A stretch of DNA of 32,790 bases from Lachnospiraceae bacterium. GTDB lineage: Bacteria; Bacillota; Clostridia; Lachnospirales; Lachnospiraceae. The notes under the pieces are model-generated. The model was not told the origin of the DNA. It was given only the letters and a program-made list of their open reading frames with translations, and ran no database searches. Shown in pieces: positions 1 through 6,364 of the stretch. The stretch spans positions 1 through 32,790 of the forward strand of contig JAJQBS010000093.1 of assembly GCA_021203145.1 (NCBI GenBank). Reading direction: 5' to 3'. Every line of letters begins with the position of its first letter. Position 1 is the stretch's first letter. A program made the position numbers and the translations under genes.

Positions 1-239
1 GTAAGTCCTCTGGTCTCAACCATTCCCAATGCTTCCTGTGTCATTTTCTTTTCCTCCTTGGATACTGTTTTTATAATTTCCTGGTTTCCTGTTTCCACAT
101 TTTGCGAGGGCTGACTCTGCCCGGATCCATCTACGGAGCCTTTCGCTTCGTTCCGGGGGGCTGCCTTCGCATTTTTTCTGGGAGCCGCGGTTTTCTTCGA
201 CGATCCCGCGCTCCTGGCCACGTCCTTCTCGTCAGCCAT
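1..239 (-). CDS. BMC-H shell protein with N-terminal extension, 3' end cut by window
   Basis: Hexameric bacterial microcompartment shell protein, PduA/EutM type. Only the first residues of the BMC domain are inside the window, reading MTQEALGMVETRGLT, almost identical to the start of the complete shell gene at 725-1000. The domain start codon is at 44, with a very strong AAGGAGG a few bases upstream. The same frame stays open upstream to an ATG at 239, which has its own AGGGGA ribosome site, adding a 65-residue segment rich in Lys, Ala, Ser, Pro and Gln, with no hydrophobic stretch. Either a long form is made, or both forms are made from two starts, as known for PduB/PduB' in Salmonella. The gene is the next of the shell genes in the operon and follows the one at 341-643 by about 100 bases. 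The assignment of the BMC domain is firm; which start is used is open. Confidence 0.85.
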   Translation of the reverse strand, partial: MADEKDVARSAGSSKKTAAPRKNAKAAPRNEAKGSVDGSGQSQPSQNVETGNQEIIKTVSKEEKKMTQEALGMVETRGL

Positions 240-340
240 GTTTTCCCCTTTCTGCCCTGGTTTTCACCAAAGCGCCTGAACCGGCCATGTTGCTTCAACG
301 ACTCTGCTATGGAAGGGAAGACCGGCGTCGCTTCTTATTT

Positions 341-643
341 CTATGAATGCTTCCCCTGTCCGTCCCACCTGCTTCTGCTCAGCTCCACTATTTTTACAAT
401 TTCCTCGTGGGGCCGCGCAATCACCGCCTTGCAGACCGGCTTTTTAATCGCGTTCGCGGCAGCCGTCTCCACTGCCTGCGTGACAGCGGCTACGTCGCCC
501 TGCACGATAATGGTCACCAGCCGTCCGCCCAGCTTGCGCTCCCATGTCACCAGCTCCACGTCCGCTGTTTTACACATAATATCCAGCGCGTCGATCGCCG
601 CCACCACGCCCGTGATTTCGATAAAACCATATGATTTATCCAT
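341..643 (-). CDS. BMC-H shell protein with divergent pore loop
   Basis: Small shell protein of about 100 residues forming hexameric tiles of the microcompartment shell. The BMC fold is visible as GFIEITGVVAAIDALD, then the strand and pore segment and GDVAAVTQAVETAA. The pore segment reads KLGGRLV where canonical PduA/EutM has KIGSGLV, so an arginine would sit at or near the central pore. The C-terminus continues about 15 residues past the conserved ARPHEE region with a charged tail. I chose the ATG at 643 because MDKSYGFIE begins the domain and AAAGGA precedes it; the longer in-frame start at 703 adds residues not seen in the family. It lies about 80 bases after the shell gene at 725-1000 in the same transcription unit. 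A different pore suggests different metabolite selectivity, which is inference. Confidence 0.92.
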   Translation of the reverse strand: MDKSYGFIEITGVVAAIDALDIMCKTADVELVTWERKLGGRLVTIIVQGDVAAVTQAVETAAANAIKKPVCKAVIARPHEEIVKIVELSRSRWDGQGKHS

Positions 644-724
644 GTGCGAATCCTTTCTTCGCATAGTTTGCTTCGCAAATCGGAACATAAGCCCGTGCGG
701 CACAGCTGTTTTGGTGCAGTCATC

Positions 725-1000
725 TTAAAGCGTCGGCAGGATCTTTTCCACGTCCTCATGCGGTCTCGGAATCACGTGCGCCGCTACCAGCTCGCCGAGC
801 CTGGAAGCTGCAGTCTGGCCGCTCTCTACCGCTGCTTTCACCGCGCCTACATCGCCGCGCACCATCACGGTCACCAGACCGGAACCGATCTTTTCGGTGC
901 CAATCAGCGTAACCTCCGCCGACTTTGTCATAGCGTCCGCAGCTTCAATCGCTGCTGTGAGACCTCTCGTCTCAATCATCCCCAATGCTTCCTTTGCCAT
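725..1000 (-). CDS. BMC-H shell protein, canonical PduA/EutM type
   Basis: A 91-residue hexameric shell protein. It is a textbook BMC domain: [14 protein letters not shown] at the start, [19 protein letters not shown] across the pore and second helix, and ending in [16 protein letters not shown]. The GSG pore motif is intact, so this is probably the main facet protein, letting small polar metabolites such as propanediol through. The start at 1000 is supported by GAGGAGG about ten bases upstream. It sits between two other shell genes in the same direction, with short gaps, and shares high similarity with the partial gene at the window edge, suggesting a local duplication. Nothing looks damaged. 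Confidence 0.96.
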   Translation of the reverse strand: MAKEALGMIETRGLTAAIEAADAMTKSAEVTLIGTEKIGSGLVTVMVRGDVGAVKAAVESGQTAASRLGELVAAHVIPRPHEDVEKILPTL

Positions 1001-1039
1001 GGTCTGAATCCTCCTCTGATTGTTTTCGATGGTTCAATG

Positions 1040-1354
1040 TTATTCTTTATCCAGCGCACTGATTTTCATCATCTTCTCCGTCCCCTCCTCCGGGTTCGGG
1101 ATGATATAATGCTGGACGACTCCTGTCATGCTTTCGGCCGTCCGGATGCCGGCTTCCATCGCCTCCGTCACATCCGATACGTTTCCCCGAAATTTGATAC
1201 ACACAAGAAGGGGAACCGGAAGCTCGTCCGCGTTGGCCGGTTTATTCTTATCAAATACCTCCAGGCTTACATTCGCCGCCTTGCATCCGGCGTCGGCTGC
1301 TACAAAGGCAGTCGCGAGCCCATATACCTCCAAAATTCCTGCCGCCTGTGCCAT
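1040..1354 (-). CDS. BMC-H shell protein with enlarged loop
   Basis: A 104-residue microcompartment shell protein. The domain starts ILEVYGLATAFVAADAGCKAANV, continues KFRGNVSDVTEAMEAG and ends with HYIIPNPEEGTEKMM. Compared with the canonical shell gene at 725-1000, there is an insertion of roughly a dozen residues (NKPANADELPVP) between the strand after the first helix and the pore strand, so the pore-lining loop is longer and proline-rich. Proteins of this shape occur in glycyl-radical microcompartment loci. AAGGAGG precedes the ATG at 1354. It is the first shell gene after the alcohol dehydrogenase, separated by about 140 bases in which I see no gene. The role as a minor facet tile with another permeability is inferred. 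Confidence 0.92.
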   Translation of the reverse strand: MAQAAGILEVYGLATAFVAADAGCKAANVSLEVFDKNKPANADELPVPLLVCIKFRGNVSDVTEAMEAGIRTAESMTGVVQHYIIPNPEEGTEKMMKISALDKE

Positions 1355-1493
1355 AGGATCCGTTTCCTCCTTAATGTCCTGCTGGTTATATTTATATGCT
1401 CACCCGCCAGGCCCTGCCCCGTATCCGGCCAGTATCGCAGCTTATGTACCTCTTCCTGATACCGCGCAGTGCCGCAGGATCAAACAGATCAAA

Positions 1494-2720
1494 TCAGTTC
1501 ACAACTGCAATCTTCAGGCCGGTCATCGCCAGATTGGTCTGCAGCGCCTCGTTGATCTGATCCAGCGGGAACCGGTCAGTGATCAGTTCGGAGATCGGAA
1601 GGCCGATCGCCTTCGCCCTCTTGAGGAAATCAAAGGTCGTCGCATAGTCGCGCAGGGTATATACCCAGGACCCTACCGTCGTGATCTCCTTTGAGCAGAT
1701 ATCAAAATGCGGGTTTATCGTCGCGTCGCCGCCGTTTACAAAGAAGCCCAGCTCGCACAGTCCGCCGCCGTTGCGGATGAATTTATAGATATTGGAATGT
1801 CCGCCCGGAGCACCGGTGCACTGGAACGCGAAATCTGCCAGATGTCCGCCGAACGCGTCCTTTACGCCGCCCGCGAGAGCTTCAATGCCCTTGTAATTCT
1901 TGAAGTTTACCGAGGTCTCCGCACCCATCTTTTTCGCGAATTCGAGACGTCCCTCATTGCCGTCCACCGCACAGATGTTCTCAATGCCCATCGTGCGAAG
2001 AACCGCGATGCACAGAAGGCCGATCGGGCCGCAGCCCTGCACGACCACGCGGCTGTTGAAGCGGAGAATGTTGGTCGTCTTCGCGCGCTCCACCGCATGT
2101 ACCAGCACTGCCGCCGGCTCAATGAGGATTCTGGAATCCAGATCCAGGTCACTCACATTGAAGAAGGTGGAGCCGAAGCCGCCGCCCCGGATAAAGATGT
2201 AATCAGAGAACCATCCGTTCAGATGGATGTCGTCGTCCGGAAGAAGTCCGTACACATCCGCGCCGCCCACGTTCTTTTTGTTCAGATCGTACATGGTGAT
2301 CTCCGGATCATCCTTGAAAATCATGCAGGTCACGATCTTGTCGCCGATCTTCACCGGCTTGCCCGCCGTGTCGGTCTTTACATTTTTGCCCATCGCCACG
2401 ATTTCGCCGGTGCCTTCGTGGCCAAGTGCTACCGGAATCAGGCCAAACGGGTCGTTCTTAAACTCGTGCGCGTCCGTGCCGCAGACGCCGCAGCCTTCCA
2501 CCTTTACAAGAATATCGTCGTCGCCCACCGGCGGGATCGGATATTCCTTCACGTCAAAATGATTCTTTGCTGTCAGAACCGCGACTCTGGCAGTCTTTGG
2601 AATGCTGCCTCCCGCCGCGGGCTTTGCCGCTGAAGCTGAGGCGCCGGTTCCTGTGCTGCCGCTCATATCGGCCAGAACCTGTCTCACTATCGCTTCTATA
2701 TTTGCACTATTTATATCCAT
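1494..2720 (-). CDS. Zinc-dependent alcohol dehydrogenase of the microcompartment (1-propanol dehydrogenase role)
   Basis: Medium-chain zinc alcohol dehydrogenase, 408 residues, expected to reduce propionaldehyde to 1-propanol (or lactaldehyde to propanediol) and regenerate NAD+ inside the shell. Residues 2-18 form an amphipathic helix (INSANIEAIVRQVLADM) followed by a Gly/Ala/Ser/Pro linker, the usual layout of an encapsulation peptide; the enzyme proper starts near residue 45. Catalytic zinc motifs GCGVCGTDAHE (about 76-86) and GHEGTGEI (about 100-107) are present, as is the GCGPIGLL nucleotide-binding turn. The four-cysteine structural-zinc lobe of classical ADHs is absent. I start at 2720 because GGAGGT precedes it; an in-frame ATG at 2750 overlaps the upstream gene. 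It follows the aldehyde dehydrogenase by 17 bases, so the two are probably cotranscribed. It is functionally like PduQ but from a different family (PduQ is iron-dependent). Confidence 0.93.
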   Translation of the reverse strand: MDINSANIEAIVRQVLADMSGSTGTGASASAAKPAAGGSIPKTARVAVLTAKNHFDVKEYPIPPVGDDDILVKVEGCGVCGTDAHEFKNDPFGLIPVALGHEGTGEIVAMGKNVKTDTAGKPVKIGDKIVTCMIFKDDPEITMYDLNKKNVGGADVYGLLPDDDIHLNGWFSDYIFIRGGGFGSTFFNVSDLDLDSRILIEPAAVLVHAVERAKTTNILRFNSRVVVQGCGPIGLLCIAVLRTMGIENICAVDGNEGRLEFAKKMGAETSVNFKNYKGIEALAGGVKDAFGGHLADFAFQCTGAPGGHSNIYKFIRNGGGLCELGFFVNGGDATINPHFDICSKEITTVGSWVYTLRDYATTFDFLKRAKAIGLPISELITDRFPLDQINEALQTNLAMTGLKIAVVN

Positions 2721-2737
2721 GATCTTACCTCCATAGT

Positions 2738-4126
2738 TTATCGAATACACAGACTGTCTGACATCACGCAGCGCCTTCTCTTTGTAAAGGTACTGGCGTT
2801 GGTAAGTCCCTCTCCGGTACGGCTCGCGATCGTGAAGGTACAGAAGCCCTCGCCGCCGAAGCCGATCGCCGAATAGGAAGGCCCGTTTTTGACCAGGATG
2901 GCCGTGTCGATTGCCTTCGCGTATTTCGTGATATTGTCCACGTTTTTCGAATGGATGTGCGCGGAATGGCGGTTGCCATGCTCCAGCCAGACGGCCTGCT
3001 CCACCGCGTCGTCAAAATCCTTCGCGCGAACCATCCCGAGGATGGGCATCATCAGCTCAGTCGTGATGAGAGGATGCTCCTTCGGCCCCTCAAAGACGAT
3101 GCAGCGGATATTTGCCGGAGCGTCCACGCCGATCATGGAGAGCAGTGTGCGCGCGTCGCGCCCCACACATTTCCGGTTCAGCTTTCCGCCTGCAAGCACA
3201 ACTGCCGTGAGCGCGTCCTGCTCCTCTTTGGATGCGAGATAACAGTCATTCTCCGCGATCAGGGCATTCATCAGCTCGTCCGCAATCGAGGAGACTGCAA
3301 CAATCTCCTTTTCCGCGATGCAGGGCAGATTGTTGTCAAACGTGCAGCCGTTCACGATATCCCGCGCCGCCTTATGGATGTCCGCTGTCTCGTCCACGAC
3401 CGCAGGAGGATTGCCCGCGCCCGCGCCGATGCCACGTTTACCGGAGGAAAGAACTGCCGTCACCACGCCCGGCCCGCCAGTCGCGGCGATCAGGGGGATG
3501 TCTTTGTGTTTCATCATAATATTGCTCGTCTCGAGCGTCGGATTTTCTACGGTCACACAGATATTGTCCGGGCCGCCCGCTTCCAGGGAAGCCTCGTTGA
3601 GCATGTTGATCGCGTAGATCGACGTCTTTATTGCCGACGGATGGGGATTGAATACCACCGTATTCCCGCCCGCGAGCATGCCGATCGTGTTGCACAGAAC
3701 GGTCTCGCTCGGATTTGTGCTCGGCGTGATCGCCCCGATGACGCCGAACGGTCCCATCTCAATCAGCGTCAGGCCTCTGTCGCCCGACCAGGCTGTCGTC
3801 GTAATGTCCTCTGTGCCCGGCGTCTTGTCCGCGACCAGATGGTGCTTTAAAATCTTGTCTCCGACATTGCCCATCCCGGTCTCGTCCACGCCCATGCGCG
3901 CCAGAATTTCCGCGTTCTCATGGATTTTTTTGCGCATGCTGGAGATGATCTTCTCCCGCTGGTCCATGGACATCACTTTGACAATTTTCTGTGCGTTCTT
4001 CGCGGCCTCAATCGCGTCATTCATTTCTTTGAAAATGCCGTGCTTGCCGGTCGGGGAATCCGCAATCTGAACTTTTGCCAGTACAGCCTGTACAATTTCC
4101 TGTACCATTGATTCATTAACAGGCAT
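2738..4126 (-). CDS. pduP: CoA-acylating propionaldehyde dehydrogenase (PduP/EutE family)
   Basis: Converts propionaldehyde, CoA and NAD+ to propionyl-CoA and NADH in the microcompartment lumen; 462 residues, the usual length for PduP/EutE. The N-terminus (residues 4-20, NESMVQEIVQAVLAKVQ) is a classical amphipathic encapsulation helix, followed by a short linker and the aldehyde dehydrogenase domain. Landmarks are PFGVIGAITPSTNP (about 126-139), GGNTVVFNPHPSA, AATGGPGVV and the active-site NNLPCIAEKE with Cys269. The C-terminus is a little basic and extended. AAGGA precedes the ATG at 4126. It lies 16 bases after the aldolase gene and 17 bases before the alcohol dehydrogenase. Its NADH would be reoxidised by the neighbouring dehydrogenase, a redox pairing typical for these organelles. 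EutE (acetaldehyde) is the alternative, but the gene set favours propionaldehyde. Confidence 0.94.
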   Translation of the reverse strand: MPVNESMVQEIVQAVLAKVQIADSPTGKHGIFKEMNDAIEAAKNAQKIVKVMSMDQREKIISSMRKKIHENAEILARMGVDETGMGNVGDKILKHHLVADKTPGTEDITTTAWSGDRGLTLIEMGPFGVIGAITPSTNPSETVLCNTIGMLAGGNTVVFNPHPSAIKTSIYAINMLNEASLEAGGPDNICVTVENPTLETSNIMMKHKDIPLIAATGGPGVVTAVLSSGKRGIGAGAGNPPAVVDETADIHKAARDIVNGCTFDNNLPCIAEKEIVAVSSIADELMNALIAENDCYLASKEEQDALTAVVLAGGKLNRKCVGRDARTLLSMIGVDAPANIRCIVFEGPKEHPLITTELMMPILGMVRAKDFDDAVEQAVWLEHGNRHSAHIHSKNVDNITKYAKAIDTAILVKNGPSYSAIGFGGEGFCTFTIASRTGEGLTNASTFTKRRRCVMSDSLCIR

Positions 4127-4142
4127 GAGGTTGTCCTTCTTT

Positions 4143-5000
4143 CTATTTCATCCCAAGCTGCTCAAGCACCTGCTTCGTGATCTTCGCGACCATCTCGGCG
4201 TCCACGCCGTCAGCTTTTGTCTCTTCCGGGTCTTTTCCCACGAAATCATACTGATATCCCGGGAACTGCTTGTAATCCTCTCCCGCGCACATGCCGCAGT
4301 TGTGGCAGTTCTTGCCGTCCTTATTCAGGCAGAGGCTTGCCGGATGCTTTCCGGCCATGCCGAATTTGCGGCGGATCGCGTAAAGCTTCTCAATATTTTT
4401 CTCATCAAATTCCTTCGGGCCGCCGAGCATCTTTGACTGATACAGCAGCTGTGCATAAAACTCGACGGACTCCATCTTCATATAAGCCGCGTTCAGGTCG
4501 GTCGACCAGGTCAGTGCGCCATGGTTCTCAAGAAGTACAGCGTCAAAGTAGGGGAGATATTTCTCCAGACGGTCCGGAATCTCATTCGTAGACGGAGTGC
4601 CATACTCTGCGATCGGCACACAGCCAAGCGCGATGACCGCCTCCGGCATGATCGGCTGGGTCAGCGGAATCCCGGCGATCGCGAAGGATGTCGCGTAAAT
4701 CGGATGTGCGTGAACCACGCTCCCGACATCCGGCCTCTTCTGATACACCCTCATGTGCATCTTGATCTCGGAGGAGGGCTTAAAGCCCGGATTTGCCTGG
4801 ATCACCTCGCCCTGCGCGTTCACCTTGCAGATGAATTCCGGGGTCATGAATCCTTTGGAAACACCGGTCGGTGTGCAGAGGAATTCATTGTCATTGAGCT
4901 TTACGGAAATGTTCCCGTCGTTCGCGGCCACCATGTTGCGGTTGTAGATCCGCTTTCCAATGTCGCAAATCTGTTTTTTGATCTCGTATTCGTTTGCCAT
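4143..5000 (-). CDS. Class II aldolase (fuculose/rhamnulose-1-phosphate type) with C-terminal encapsulation peptide
   Basis: Class II aldolase/adducin-family enzyme, expected to split L-fuculose-1-phosphate or L-rhamnulose-1-phosphate into dihydroxyacetone phosphate and L-lactaldehyde, the precursor of 1,2-propanediol. The FucA-like metal site is visible: Glu78 in KPSSEIK, His97 and His99 in VVHAHP, and His160 in LLENHG. FucA itself is about 215 residues; this protein has 285. The extra C-terminal part holds a cysteine group (Cys232, 235, 238 in NCHNCGMC), a linker, and a final helix VDAEMVAKITKQVLEQLGMK that resembles the helices at the N-termini of the two dehydrogenases, so it is probably an encapsulation peptide. 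It is the first gene after a promoter at 5260-5288, and is followed within 16 bases by the aldehyde dehydrogenase. The presence of this gene is what marks the locus as GRM5. Substrate preference between fuculose and rhamnulose phosphate cannot be told here. Confidence 0.92.
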   Translation of the reverse strand: MANEYEIKKQICDIGKRIYNRNMVAANDGNISVKLNDNEFLCTPTGVSKGFMTPEFICKVNAQGEVIQANPGFKPSSEIKMHMRVYQKRPDVGSVVHAHPIYATSFAIAGIPLTQPIMPEAVIALGCVPIAEYGTPSTNEIPDRLEKYLPYFDAVLLENHGALTWSTDLNAAYMKMESVEFYAQLLYQSKMLGGPKEFDEKNIEKLYAIRRKFGMAGKHPASLCLNKDGKNCHNCGMCAGEDYKQFPGYQYDFVGKDPEETKADGVDAEMVAKITKQVLEQLGMK

Positions 5001-5259
5001 GATTTTGCCTCTCTGTTGATAATGTTTTGCAGTCGGCTGCGCCTTTTCTCTCTGAAAACCGGCGCGGCGCTCTGCGGTGACGGTTGCTGCTGTGTTCTGA
5101 CACTGCGGCGTTAACCACCATGACGTTTATGCCCTGGCGATGGATACTGCCGTGCTTTTGCTTCTGTGTTTCGTGTTGCTGTGCTTTGTGTCTGATATCT
5201 CTGGTGTTTTTTCCCGGGCTTCCTTAGCGGAAGCTATGCCGTGGATTCACTTAAGCCTT

Positions 5260-5288
5260 ATCTTACACTACTCCACACGATTCGTCAA
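5260..5288 (-). promoter_or_regulatory. Sigma-A promoter for the aldolase-shell gene transcript
   Basis: On the minus strand there is a TTGACG -35 (5283-5288), a 17-base spacer and a TAAGAT -10 (5260-5265). Transcription would begin near 5253 and leave a leader of about 250 nt before the aldolase start at 5000. This leader contains purine-rich CA-repeat-like sequence but no gene I can support. GTGTGG copies cluster around the promoter: at 5296 and 5328 on the plus strand, 32 bases apart, and an inverted copy at 5273-5278 inside the spacer, suggesting a regulated promoter. Confidence 0.7.
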
Positions 5289-5295
5289 GTATAAA

Positions 5296-5338
5296 GTGTG
5301 GTTTTTTGTTGAATTTCTTGCACTTTTGTGTGGTTTTT
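5296..5338. promoter_or_regulatory. Operator-like direct repeats upstream of the aldolase promoter
   Basis: GTGTGGTTTTT occurs at 5296-5306 and again at 5328-5338, 32 bases apart (about three helical turns), starting 7 bases upstream of the -35 box on the minus strand. The block 5296-5322 also resembles a block upstream of the dehydratase promoter at 9127-9152 (GTGTGG, TTTTGTT and TTGCA in the same order). The placement is what one expects for an activator binding site. The cognate regulator is not in the window. Confidence 0.45.
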
Positions 5339-5429
5339 ATTGCCAGTATCCTGAAAGCAGGAAGGCTGTCTGATCTGCGGCATAGGAATGAGAGCCGTTT
5401 TTCGTTCGCCGGTTTAGAAATTCACCCTC

Positions 5430-6221
5430 CTACCCGCCGATCTGGCAGTCCAGCGGGCAGACCGCATGTACCGCCTTTTTCAGGGTATCCATATGTTCTG
5501 CGGTCGGAGGGAGGATTTCCTTCATCTGATAGTCTCTTCCGAGTCCCTCGTATTTATCCTGGCCGAGCCTGTGGTAAGGCAGCAGATGGATTTTCCTTAC
5601 GCCGGGCAGGGTCGATGCGAAACGTGCGATCGCCTGGATTTCCTCCACGCTGTCATTGAACGTGGGGATTACTGGTACACGGATCACCAGTCTCGTCTGT
5701 CCGGAAAGCGCGACCTTCCGGGCGTTTTCCAGCATGAGCGCATTCTCCCCGCCGGTGAATTCCTTATGCTTGTCCCCATCCATATGCTTGATGTCCATCA
5801 GGTACAGATCCAGCCACGGAAGGATTTGCTCGATCTTCTCCCAGGAGGCGCAGGCCATGCTCTCGATCGCGGTGTTGATCCCATGCTCCTTCGCCGCCCG
5901 CAGAAGAGCCGTCGTAAACTCCGGCTGGCACAGGCACTCGCCGCCGGATAATGTCATCCCGCCGCCGGAGCGGTAGTAATAGGGGCGGTCCTGCTCCACT
6001 TCCTCTATCATCTCGCGGACGGTCACATCCCGGCCGATTGTCTTTTCCACACCGGCCACCTTCATCGTCTGAATCCGGTACTCCTGGGATTCCGGATTGC
6101 AGCACCAGCGGCAGCGCAGGACGCAGCCCTTTAGAAATACGATGGTCTGGATCCCCGGACCATCATGGATGGAATACCGCTGGATATCAAAAATCCGGCC
6201 GGTCGTATCCAGGTAGCTCAT
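5430..6221 (-). CDS. Glycyl radical enzyme activase (radical SAM) for the propanediol dehydratase
   Basis: Radical SAM enzyme that uses S-adenosylmethionine and a [4Fe-4S] cluster to abstract hydrogen from the glycine of the neighbouring dehydratase; 263 residues. The cluster motif CVLRCRWC lies at residues 33-40 after the typical YSIHDGPGIQTIVFLKG, followed by the SAM-binding GGGMTLSGGE and DIKHMD. The protein goes directly from the radical SAM motif to GRDVTVREMIEEV, with no additional cysteine-rich ferredoxin-like insertion, so it is the short PFL-activase architecture. The start at 6221 has AGAGGAG just upstream; a longer frame to 6254 adds a segment without family features. It lies about 140 bases after the dehydratase gene with no terminator seen between, so both are probably read from the promoter at 9046-9074. 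Confidence 0.94.
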   Translation of the reverse strand: MSYLDTTGRIFDIQRYSIHDGPGIQTIVFLKGCVLRCRWCCNPESQEYRIQTMKVAGVEKTIGRDVTVREMIEEVEQDRPYYYRSGGGMTLSGGECLCQPEFTTALLRAAKEHGINTAIESMACASWEKIEQILPWLDLYLMDIKHMDGDKHKEFTGGENALMLENARKVALSGQTRLVIRVPVIPTFNDSVEEIQAIARFASTLPGVRKIHLLPYHRLGQDKYEGLGRDYQMKEILPPTAEHMDTLKKAVHAVCPLDCQIGG

Positions 6222-6364
6222 AGGTATCTCCTCTTTGCTTCGCAGCTGTTTCACGATCGTTCCTTATCAGAAAACGATGCCGCTGTTTTTACCTTATAGG
6301 GCGCATACCGTGAAGGCACCATTCTTTTCGCCCCTGTGTAATCAGCGATGCTGCATCACGCGCA

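Noticed and set aside
102..728. 208-codon plus-strand frame over the shell genes
   Set aside because: Antisense to three BMC-H genes; composition is that of a shadow frame.
4891..5121. 76-codon minus-strand frame ahead of the aldolase
   Set aside because: It overlaps the aldolase start in another frame and shows no family features or good ribosome site.
5140..5373. 77-codon hydrophobic plus-strand frame, possible small membrane protein
   Set aside because: It is opposite to the aldolase leader and promoter and lacks a ribosome site; hydrophobicity comes from T-rich sequence.
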